Source of the DNA: Actinomycetota bacterium
GTDB taxonomy: Bacteria > Actinomycetota > Thermoleophilia > Gaiellales > Gaiellaceae
Assembly: GCA_019234175.1 (NCBI GenBank)
Contig: JAFALP010000325.1
Coordinates: 1 to 6,018, forward strand
Direction of reading: 5' to 3'
Length of the DNA: 6,018 nt
Part shown: positions 1 to 4,907 of the stretch, in pieces
Layout: each line of letters starts with the position of its first letter
Numbering within the stretch: position 1 is the first letter of the stretch
Translations under genes and position numbers: made by a program
The notes under the pieces: generated by a model
Told to the model about the DNA's origin: nothing
Databases searched by the model: none
Seen by the model: only the letters and a program-made list of their open reading frames with translations

Positions 1-312
1 GGCGAGGGGTGGCACCGCGAGAACTCGTTCGTCGCGCACAACCCGTCCGGCGTGTTCTGTTACGGCTTCTATCCGTTCGACCCGACGAGGGGGGGCTACC
101 AGCACCCGCCCGGCCAGACTGCGACGCGCGGGCCGGGCCTCGGGACCGAGTACCGCGTGTTCGCGGAAGGTCCGGGCGTGACGCCGGACGTCGAGGCGCT
201 CGTGTCGCCGCTCCATCCCTTCGACCGGTCGAACCCGGCGGACGTCGCGCTCGAGCAGCAGGGGGCGGCGCAGATCGTCTCCTGGGGCGACAAGAGCTGT
301 AAAACGAGTTAG
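1..312 (+). CDS. C-terminal part of a secreted protein of unknown function (upstream tandem copy)
   Basis: The reading frame is open from the first base of the window to a TAG stop, so the gene begins upstream and only its last 103 residues are visible. I do not recognise the family. The fragment aligns without gaps to residues 218-320 of the complete protein encoded immediately downstream; I count about 20 substitutions by hand, or roughly 80% identity. Shared blocks include RENSF, SGVFCYGFY, GGYQHPPGQTA, AEGPGVTPDV and the identical C-terminus SWGDKSCKTS. Two of the four cysteines of the full-length copy fall in this part and both are kept (FCYGF and KSC). Most differences are mild, as expected of two genes kept under selection rather than of a decaying copy. 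By analogy the missing part should carry a signal peptide. An internal ATG start would cut the conserved block, so I treat this as a partial gene. Confidence 0.85.
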   Translation, partial: GEGWHRENSFVAHNPSGVFCYGFYPFDPTRGGYQHPPGQTATRGPGLGTEYRVFAEGPGVTPDVEALVSPLHPFDRSNPADVALEQQGAAQIVSWGDKSCKTS

Positions 313-315
313 ACC

Positions 316-337
316 CCGCTTTCCAAGCGGTGTTTAT
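316..337 (+). terminator. Possible weak intrinsic terminator after the upstream copy
   Basis: Four bases past the first copy's stop lies a perfect 6-bp stem, CCGCTT (316-321) and AAGCGG (325-330), with a 3-nt loop TCC. It is followed by the T-rich run TGTTTAT (331-337), which stands out in this GC-rich DNA. Position and shape fit a short rho-independent terminator that would separate the two tandem genes. The stem is short and the T run is interrupted, so it may be leaky or fortuitous. Confidence 0.4.
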
Positions 338-338
338 A

Positions 339-352
339 CCCGTTGAAACGGG
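339..352 (+). other. Small hairpin in the leader of the second tandem gene
   Basis: A perfect 5-bp stem, CCCGT (339-343) and ACGGG (348-352), closes a TGAA tetraloop; it can also be drawn as a 6-bp stem with a 2-nt loop. It ends 12 nt before the ATG at 365. That 12-nt gap contains no purine-rich Shine-Dalgarno sequence. The hairpin may be a leader structure, part of a two-hairpin terminator with the stem at 316-330, or chance. Confidence 0.35.
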
Positions 353-364
353 CACGCGACGGTC

Positions 365-1327
365 ATGGGACGGATCGTCCTCGTCCTCGTCATCGCCGTT
401 GCGACCGCCGGGCTGGCCGTCGCCGGTCCCGCCTCGGCCGCGGAGCTGATCGACCGGGACGCGACCGGCGTCCAGCTGGCGGCGAACGGCAAGGGCGAGG
501 CGCTCGTCACCTACCACGCGGGCGGCGCGCTCAAGCGCGTGCTCGTCTGGGGCGCGGTCAACGCCCGCGACCCGGTCCCGGGCACGACGCAGGTGTCGTT
601 CAAGCTCGACTACTCGGGCGGCTACGGCAAGTACCACACGAAGTACTGGCTCCACTTCACGAACACGTGCACGAAGTACGACGGCCCCGTCCTTCCCGAC
701 GTCGTCGCCTCGTGCAAGGCGGCGGACGGCACGTACTGGGTCGCGCAGGATTGGCCGGAGCCGCTGCCCGACCTCGGCTTCACGCCGTGGCTCGCCGCGC
801 AGAAGCAGGACTGGCTCGAGATCTCCCACTGGAGCGGCGCGGTGGCGCAGCTCGAGGTCGGGATGCACTGGGTCTACGGCGGCCGGTTCCAGAGCATCTA
901 CGGGCGCTACACGTACAACGAGCGGCCCGTGCACGGCTTCGGTACGACACGGCTCGGCGCGCCGACCGACAGCTTCGGCCGGCTCATCTTCCTCGACACG
1001 TTCGACTCCGTGTACGGGGCCGGGTGGCGCCGCGAGAACTCGTTCGTGCCGCACGACCCGAGCGGCGTCTTCTGTTACGGCTTCTACACCTTCGACCCGA
1101 CGAAGGGCGGCTACCAGCATCCGCCCGGCCAGACCGCGATGCGCGGCCCGGGCGTCGGGACGCAGTACCGCTTGACTGCGGAGGGCCCGGGCGTCACGCC
1201 CGACGTGGGGGCGATCGTGTCGGGTCTGCATCCGTTCGACACGTCGAACGCGGCCGACGTCCAGCTCGAGCAGCAGGCGGCGGCGACGATCGCCTCCTGG
1301 GGCGACAAGAGCTGCAAGACGAGCTAG
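365..1327 (+). CDS. Secreted protein of unknown function (complete tandem copy)
   Basis: This 320-aa protein is not one I recognise. Residues 1-25 form a typical signal peptide: a short basic start (MGR), a hydrophobic core rich in V, L and A, and a cleavage site after GPASA. The predicted mature chain is about 295 residues, has no further membrane segment, and is rich in Trp, Tyr and Gly. It has exactly four cysteines (102, 117, 237, 317), allowing two disulfides, perhaps 102-117 and 237-317 by proximity and shared conservation. Distinctive blocks are YHTKYWLHFTNTC (90-102), SGVFCYGFYTFDP (233-245), QHPPGQTA (251-258) and GPGVTPDV (274-281). No catalytic motif is evident. The ATG at 365 is chosen because it opens the signal peptide, though no Shine-Dalgarno precedes it. 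The last 103 residues match the upstream gene fragment. The stop overlaps the stop of the convergent DUF72 gene. A structural or binding role outside the cell is only a guess. Confidence 0.88.
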   Translation: MGRIVLVLVIAVATAGLAVAGPASAAELIDRDATGVQLAANGKGEALVTYHAGGALKRVLVWGAVNARDPVPGTTQVSFKLDYSGGYGKYHTKYWLHFTNTCTKYDGPVLPDVVASCKAADGTYWVAQDWPEPLPDLGFTPWLAAQKQDWLEISHWSGAVAQLEVGMHWVYGGRFQSIYGRYTYNERPVHGFGTTRLGAPTDSFGRLIFLDTFDSVYGAGWRRENSFVPHDPSGVFCYGFYTFDPTKGGYQHPPGQTAMRGPGVGTQYRLTAEGPGVTPDVGAIVSGLHPFDTSNAADVQLEQQAAATIASWGDKSCKTS

Positions 1328-1965
1328 ACGGCGAGCATCTCGATCAGTCGCTGCGCGTGCGCCGGCGCGTCCGGCTCGTCGTCGTGCCGGAAGTACACGT
1401 ACACCGGCTCGGCGGCGGCGCGGATGCGCGCGGCGAACTCCTCGTCCGGCGCCTCGCGGCGGCGGAGAAAGCGGAACGGCGCGGGATGGTCGAGGTCGTT
1501 CACGCGCACCGCTCCGTGCTCGGCGAGGCGCTCCTCGATGCCGTCCCACGACGGATGCTCCAGGTCGAAGGCGACGCGCAGCCCCGGGTCGAGCGAGCCG
1601 AGGATGAGCTCGATCGCGCCGTCGTCGCGCGCGCTCTTCAGCGAGACGCGGACCGGCCCGAGCCGGTCGCCGAGCCCGCGCACACCGTCGACGAACGTGT
1701 CGAGCCCGCGCTTGCGGTCGCCGGACAGCTTCGGCGCGAATTCGAACCCGTCGGGCGCCTGCTCCGCCCAGCGGCGAAACTGCTCCACGCCGGGTATGCG
1801 ATAGCCGGTCGTGTTCAGCTCGACCGTGCGGAACCGCTCCGCGTAGAAGCGGAGGAACTGGGCGGGGTCGAGTCCGGCCGGGTAGAACCCCGGCCGCCAG
1901 CTCGGGTACGACCACCCCGAGGTTCCGACCGAGACCCGCGCTAGGGTCCGCGCTCCGTTGGCCAC
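1324..1965 (-). CDS. DUF72 (YecE-like) family protein, short form
   Basis: This is a predicted cytosolic TIM-barrel-like protein of the DUF72/YecE family, whose biochemical role is not established. The hallmark opening VSVGTSGWSYPSW is at residues 11-23, followed by FYAERFRTVELNTTGYRIP (40-58), RWAEQAPDGFEFAPKLS (65-81), RVAFDLEHPSW (130-140) and YVYFRHDD (189-196), all in family order. The frame runs open further upstream to 2070, but the GTG at 1965 fits best: it places the conserved strand about 10 residues from the start and avoids a 100-bp overlap with the divergent gene. At 213 aa the protein is shorter than the 240-290 usual for the family. The segment after LGPV, often LFQLPP in relatives, reads RVSLKSARDDG here. 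The 3' end converges on the secreted-protein gene, with the two TAG stops sharing bases inside CTAG. No convincing ribosome-binding site is visible. Confidence 0.88.
   Translation of the reverse strand: MANGARTLARVSVGTSGWSYPSWRPGFYPAGLDPAQFLRFYAERFRTVELNTTGYRIPGVEQFRRWAEQAPDGFEFAPKLSGDRKRGLDTFVDGVRGLGDRLGPVRVSLKSARDDGAIELILGSLDPGLRVAFDLEHPSWDGIEERLAEHGAVRVNDLDHPAPFRFLRRREAPDEEFAARIRAAAEPVYVYFRHDDEPDAPAHAQRLIEMLAV
1942..1947 (+). promoter_or_regulatory. Possible -10 element for the ThyX-like gene
   Basis: TAGGGT fits the loose actinobacterial TANNNT -10 pattern. It would place a transcription start near 1954-1956, giving a nearly leaderless mRNA for the TTG start at 1958, which lacks a strong ribosome-binding site. 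I see no matching -35 hexamer, and such a short pattern is easily met by chance. Confidence 0.2.
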
Positions 1966-3535
1966 CGTGGAAAGCCTGCCACTCCCCGTCGAGTCGTTCA
2001 CCCAGGAGGAACGCGACCGGCTCGCGCCGCACTTCACGAATCTCGACCGGCCCGTCTTCGGCGTCGTCAACCTGCCGGAGACGGTGAAGGGCGCACTGTT
2101 CGCGCGCTACTCGCGGTACGCGGGCACGCTGCGCCGGCTCTTCCTCGACGAGTTCGCCGACTCGGTGCCGGACGTGGGCGGGATCGAGGGCGCCGAGGGC
2201 GAGCGAGCGGCCGAGCTGTACGAGCGCATCTTCATCGGCTACGGCGACGACTCGGTCGCGCAGCTCGGCGGCGCACACGTCGCGTGCGAGTGGACGTCGA
2301 ACCTGCTCCCGAAGATCCTCCAGCGTCCCCGTCTCGCGGCGTACCTCGAGCAGTCGACGCGCTACATCGCGTACGACACGAAGCTCGACGGCTTCGGCTA
2401 CCGCTACCACCGCGACCCGCGCTTCGGGCCGGAGTACGAGCACGCGCTCGACGAGCTCTTCGGTGCGTACTCGCGGCTGCTCGAGCAGACCTCCACGTGG
2501 GTCGCCGAGCGCTTCCCCGCCGGCGAAGGAGAGTCGCCGGCCGCGCACCGTCGCGCCGTCCGCGCGAAGGCGCTCGACCTCGTCCGCGGACTTCTCCCGG
2601 CGGCGTCGCTCTCCCATGTCGGCATCTACGCGAGCGGGCAGACCTACGAGCAGCTCGTCCTCCATCTCCTGGCGAACCCGCTCGCGGAGTCGCGCGCCTA
2701 CGGCCAGATGCTCCTCGAAGAGCTGCAACAGATCATCCCGAGCTTCGTCGCGCGCGTCCCACGGGAGGACCGTGGCGGCCGCTGGGTCGAGTACCTGCGC
2801 GAGCGGCGCGGCGCCGCCGACGCCGTGGCGGCGAGGCTCGCCATCGGGAACGAGGCCGAGGCTGTGCCGTCGGTGCGGCTGCTGCGCGCGCACGGGACCG
2901 AGGACGAGCTGCTCGCCGCGCTTCTCTACGAGTCGCTCGACGTCTCCGAAGAGGAGGCTCTCCGGGCGGTGGCCTCCGTCGACAAGGCTGCGCTCGTCCG
3001 CGAGCTCGTGGGGGAGCGGGAGAACCGGCGCCACCGTCCCGGGCGCGGGTTCGAGACGCTGCGGTACCGATTCGAGATCGTCTCCGACTACGGGGCGTTC
3101 CGCGACCTCCAGCGGCATCGACTGCTCACGTGCCAGTGGCAGACGCTCTCGCCGTACCTCGGCGCGGACGTGCCGCACGAGCTCGAGGCCGCGGGGCTCG
3201 CCGGCGAGTTCGAGCGCGCGCTCGACGTCTCGCGCGCCGAGCACGAGCGCCTGCGCGCGGCCGGGTTCGTCGACGAGGCGCCGTACGCGCTCTGTCTCGC
3301 GTTCCGAATCCGCTACGTCCTCGAGCTCGACGCGCGCGAGGCGCTCCACCTGATCGAGCTCCGCTCCGGCCGCGAGGGCCATCCCTCGTACCGCGCCGTC
3401 GCGCACGCCATGCGCGACGCCATCGCCGGTGTGCATCCGAGCGTCGCCGACGCGATGCGCTTCGTCGACGACTCGACCGAGCCGCGCCTCGAGCGGCTCC
3501 TCTCCGAGATCCGGAACGACGCTAGACGGGCCTGA
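1958..3535 (+). CDS. thyX: Two-domain FAD-dependent thymidylate synthase-like (ThyX/Thy1) protein
   Basis: The 525-aa product resembles two ThyX (Thy1) domains in tandem; a classical ThyX is one domain of about 220-250 aa acting as a homotetramer. ThyX makes dTMP from dUMP using FAD, NADPH and methylene-tetrahydrofolate. The N-terminal half has NLPETVKGALFARYSR (38-53), GYGDDSVAQ (94-102) and a signature-like RPRLAAYLEQSTRY (123-136). The C-terminal half has RHRLLTCQWQTLSPY (386-400) and an LRSGREGHPSYRAVAHAM block (468-485) resembling the ThyX LR...AQWEIR substrate region. The canonical signature is RHR-X7-S followed by a Ser/Arg/Tyr-type ending. Here the first half keeps S-TRY but has Pro for His, and the second keeps RHR but changes the rest. 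The start is TTG 1958, with weak AGGG at 1943-1946; GTG 1967 is equally possible and avoids overlapping the divergent start. The family call is good. Catalytic activity is uncertain, and the gene symbol marks the family only. Confidence 0.82.
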   Translation: MATVESLPLPVESFTQEERDRLAPHFTNLDRPVFGVVNLPETVKGALFARYSRYAGTLRRLFLDEFADSVPDVGGIEGAEGERAAELYERIFIGYGDDSVAQLGGAHVACEWTSNLLPKILQRPRLAAYLEQSTRYIAYDTKLDGFGYRYHRDPRFGPEYEHALDELFGAYSRLLEQTSTWVAERFPAGEGESPAAHRRAVRAKALDLVRGLLPAASLSHVGIYASGQTYEQLVLHLLANPLAESRAYGQMLLEELQQIIPSFVARVPREDRGGRWVEYLRERRGAADAVAARLAIGNEAEAVPSVRLLRAHGTEDELLAALLYESLDVSEEEALRAVASVDKAALVRELVGERENRRHRPGRGFETLRYRFEIVSDYGAFRDLQRHRLLTCQWQTLSPYLGADVPHELEAAGLAGEFERALDVSRAEHERLRAAGFVDEAPYALCLAFRIRYVLELDAREALHLIELRSGREGHPSYRAVAHAMRDAIAGVHPSVADAMRFVDDSTEPRLERLLSEIRNDARRA

Positions 3536-4139
3536 GCACGGCCGGGCCGGGCGTGGTGTCGTCGCCCGTCTGGCGCGTGACGATCCAGGTATCCCCGGGT
3601 TGCAGCCGGTACGGCGCGTTCAGCTGGACGCTCGCCACCTCGCCCGATGCGACCTTGAAGGCGCCGCACGGCGCGTACGGCTTGCCATCGCGGACGAGGA
3701 AGACCTCGTAGTAGGAGCCGCCGGCGAGCTGCGGCAGGCCCTTGACGATCAACCGCATCGGCCAGTTGCCGGCGACGTCCTTCGGCTCGATCTCGAGCGA
3801 CGCGAGCGCAGCCGGCACCGCGGACGTGCCGCGGAGCTGCAGCACACGGCTCGCCGCCGTTCCTCCGCCTTTGTCGTTGCCGACGATGTACCCGCCGGTG
3901 AAGGCAAGCACGAGCACCGAGACCGCAGCGGCGAGGAGCAGCACGCCCGTGCGCACGCGGCCGCGGCGACCGCGTCCGCCGAGCGTCATGCCGAGCGTCG
4001 GGCCGGCTTCGACCTCCGGCGAGAGCTCGGGCGGCGGCCCCGCCTGCACGAGGAGCTCGTGCACCCGGCGGAGGCGCGCGCGCTCGTTCGGGTCGCCCTC
4101 GCCGCCGACGAGCTGGTCGAAATCGGGCGGCACGGTCAC
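3522..4139 (-). CDS. Anti-sigma factor, RskA-like, single-pass membrane protein
   Basis: The 205-aa product should hold the upstream-encoded sigma factor at the membrane and release it on a signal. Residues 1-64 are a short, charged cytoplasmic region containing RVHELLVQAGPPPELSPEVE (25-44) and ending in an Arg/Gly-rich stop-transfer segment (GGRGRRGRVR). One hydrophobic span follows at about 65-87. The extracytoplasmic part (88-205) resembles the RskA C-terminal domain: GSYYEVFLVRDGKPYAPCGAF (141-161) and the closing PGDTWIVTRQTGDDTTPGPAVL (181-202). There is no HxxxCxxC zinc motif, and the only cysteine (158) is outside the membrane. The GTG start at 4139 overlaps the sigma stop as GTGA and has a strong Shine-Dalgarno; a second GTG two codons in (4135) would fit less well. 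The 3' end overlaps the convergent ThyX-like gene by 14 nt. Regulated proteolysis is inferred from the RskA family, and the signal is unknown. Confidence 0.85.
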   Translation of the reverse strand: MTVPPDFDQLVGGEGDPNERARLRRVHELLVQAGPPPELSPEVEAGPTLGMTLGGRGRRGRVRTGVLLLAAAVSVLVLAFTGGYIVGNDKGGGTAASRVLQLRGTSAVPAALASLEIEPKDVAGNWPMRLIVKGLPQLAGGSYYEVFLVRDGKPYAPCGAFKVASGEVASVQLNAPYRLQPGDTWIVTRQTGDDTTPGPAVLRPV

Positions 4140-4744
4140 GAGAGCTCCCCCTCCAAAGCGTCCGCGAGATGCGCGAGCGCGCTCCGCGTCCGGGTCTTCA
4201 CGGTTCCGAGCGGAATGTCGAGGAAGCTCGCCACCTCCGTCTGCGACAACCCGCTCCAGTATGCGAGCTCGATCACCTCGCGCTCGCGTTCCGACAGCGT
4301 CTCGAGCGCGCGGTGGACCCGCCAGGAGACGAACGACGACTCCGCCTGCTCGGGCGGCCCCGGCTCGAGCGAAACGACGTCCGGCGGCTCCACGGGCGTG
4401 TCGTCGCGCGCGCGCACACGGTCGACGACGGCGTTACGGGCGATCGCGTACAGCCACGGCGCCGCCGGCCCGCGCTCCGGCTTGTAGCTCCCGGCCGATC
4501 GCCAGACGGCGGTGAACATCTCCTGCGTCGCGTCCTCGGCGCGGTCCCGGTCACGCAGGCGCTGCAGCGCCAGGCCGAAGACGGAGCGGACGTAGCGCTT
4601 GTACAGGACGTCGAATGCCTCGCGGTCGCGGTCCGCGACGCGGACGAGCAGCTCGGAGTCGCTCGCATCCTCGGCGGGCGGAGGCTCGCCGGCCGCGCCG
4701 TCCGGGACGGCCCGTAGGCGCGGGGTGTCGAGCGCGAGCTCCAT
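4136..4744 (-). CDS. ECF-type RNA polymerase sigma factor (SigK-like)
   Basis: This is a 202-aa group 4 (ECF) sigma factor that directs RNA polymerase to a specific promoter set. After a Pro/Ala/Asp-rich N-terminus (1-28), region 2 spans about 40-112: DREAFDVLYKRYV (40-52), the region 2.2 block DRAEDATQEMFTAVW (67-81) and PWLYAIARNAVVDRVRAR (96-113). An acidic linker rich in Pro (114-137) leads to region 4 (about 143-198), with LSEREREVIELAYWSG (150-165) and the helix-turn-helix SQTEVASFLDIPLGTVKTRTRSAL (167-190). There is no region 3 and no extra C-terminal SnoaL-like domain. ATG 4744 is chosen because AGGA lies 5 nt before it; ATG 4765 would add MRRRRTT but has no Shine-Dalgarno. The stop overlaps the anti-sigma start, so the two are translationally coupled. 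SigK-like is inferred from the RskA-type partner. Autoregulation through the divergent region upstream is likely but not shown. Confidence 0.93.
   Translation of the reverse strand: MELALDTPRLRAVPDGAAGEPPPAEDASDSELLVRVADRDREAFDVLYKRYVRSVFGLALQRLRDRDRAEDATQEMFTAVWRSAGSYKPERGPAAPWLYAIARNAVVDRVRARDDTPVEPPDVVSLEPGPPEQAESSFVSWRVHRALETLSEREREVIELAYWSGLSQTEVASFLDIPLGTVKTRTRSALAHLADALEGELS
4147..4154 (-). promoter_or_regulatory. Strong ribosome-binding site for the anti-sigma gene
   Basis: GGAGGGGG on the minus strand lies inside the last sigma codons, with a 7-nt spacer to the GTG at 4139. It decides that start over the in-frame GTG at 4135. Together with the GTGA stop/start overlap it points to coupled translation and near-equal amounts of sigma and anti-sigma. 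Confidence 0.75.
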
Positions 4745-4749
4745 CGTCG

Positions 4750-4753
4750 TCCT
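4750..4753 (-). promoter_or_regulatory. Ribosome-binding site deciding the sigma factor start
   Basis: AGGA on the minus strand, 5 nt before ATG 4744, supports this start. The in-frame ATG at 4765 is preceded by a CG-rich stretch (CCCGCCCGCTC) with no Shine-Dalgarno. Confidence 0.55.
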
Positions 4754-4807
4754 ACGTCTACGCATGAGCGGGCGGGTCGGATTGTCGCATGAGGACGAAG
4801 TGCGAAG

Positions 4808-4817
4808 TCCGTACGGA
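4808..4817. promoter_or_regulatory. 10-bp perfect palindrome in the divergent control region
   Basis: TCCGTACGGA reads identically on both strands. It lies about 64 bp upstream of the sigma start and 91 bp upstream of the cupredoxin-fold start. It could be a small operator half or a dimer site. On the minus strand its CGTACG core lies 17 nt after a TTGGAC hexamer, a spacing compatible with a promoter. No regulator can be named. Confidence 0.3.
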
Positions 4818-4832
4818 AAGTGTGAAAGACGG

Positions 4833-4850
4833 GTCCAAGCGGCATTGGAC
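4833..4850. promoter_or_regulatory. Inverted repeat GTCCAA-N6-TTGGAC between divergent genes
   Basis: Two perfect 6-bp arms (4833-4838 and 4845-4850) flank the 6-nt spacer GCGGCA. The 18-bp site lies 57 bp upstream of the cupredoxin-fold start and 89 bp upstream of the sigma start. Each arm reads TTGGAC outward on its own strand, one change or so from a -35-like hexamer, so it could be an operator for a dimeric repressor or a pair of back-to-back promoter elements. The rest of the 163-bp gap (4745-4907) holds only short repeats. Confidence 0.4.
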
Positions 4851-4892
4851 GTGCACTGCAGGGCAGGACCGGGGCAGGCCACAGCAACGGAA

Positions 4893-4900
4893 GAGGAGGT
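4893..4900 (+). promoter_or_regulatory. Strong ribosome-binding site for the cupredoxin-fold gene
   Basis: GAGGAGGT is near-complete complementarity to the 16S rRNA 3' end, with a 7-nt spacer to ATG 4908. It fixes this start even though the frame is open upstream to beyond 4600 across the divergent sigma gene. It is the best ribosome-binding site in the window and suggests high expression. Confidence 0.85.
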
Positions 4901-4907
4901 GCTGGCA

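Larger units (their letters stand above)
1..1327 (+). repeat. Tandem gene duplication, 1015-bp offset (1-312 matches 1016-1327)
   Basis: Bases 1-312 and 1016-1327 encode colinear, ungapped versions of the same 103-residue C-terminus, and both end in a TAG stop. The offset is exactly 1015 bp. Similarity stops at the stop codons: the 52 bp after the first copy does not resemble the bases after the second, where a minus-strand gene begins at once. Many synonymous changes (for example AAA/AAG and AGT/AGC in the last codons) together with about 20 amino-acid changes show an old duplication, not a recent or assembly-generated one. How far the repeat extends upstream cannot be seen in this window. 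Confidence 0.8.

Noticed and set aside
343..1944. Long plus-strand open frame (533 codons) from a TTG at 343
   Set aside because: It overlaps the secreted-protein gene and the DUF72 gene in other frames, is extremely Arg-rich with low complexity, and shows no domain. It is a high-GC shadow frame.
1966..2070. N-terminal extension of the DUF72 protein to a GTG at 2070
   Set aside because: The extra 35 residues (Ser/Arg-rich) are not part of the family and would overlap the start of the divergent ThyX-like gene by about 100 bp.
2284..3525. Plus-strand open frame of 413 codons inside the ThyX-like gene
   Set aside because: Arg/Ala/Pro-dominated product with no recognisable motif, fully within a well-supported gene in another frame.
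1323..3529. Shared 9-mer GCTAGACGG at 1323-1331 and 3521-3529, both at minus-strand gene ends
   Set aside because: Explained by two minus-strand genes each ending in a GTC codon plus TAG; the flanking sequence differs, so it is not an attachment site or repeat.
3429..4487. Plus-strand open frame of 352 codons antisense to the sigma/anti-sigma genes
   Set aside because: Opposite strand of two clearly recognised genes; composition is that of a GC-rich antisense frame.
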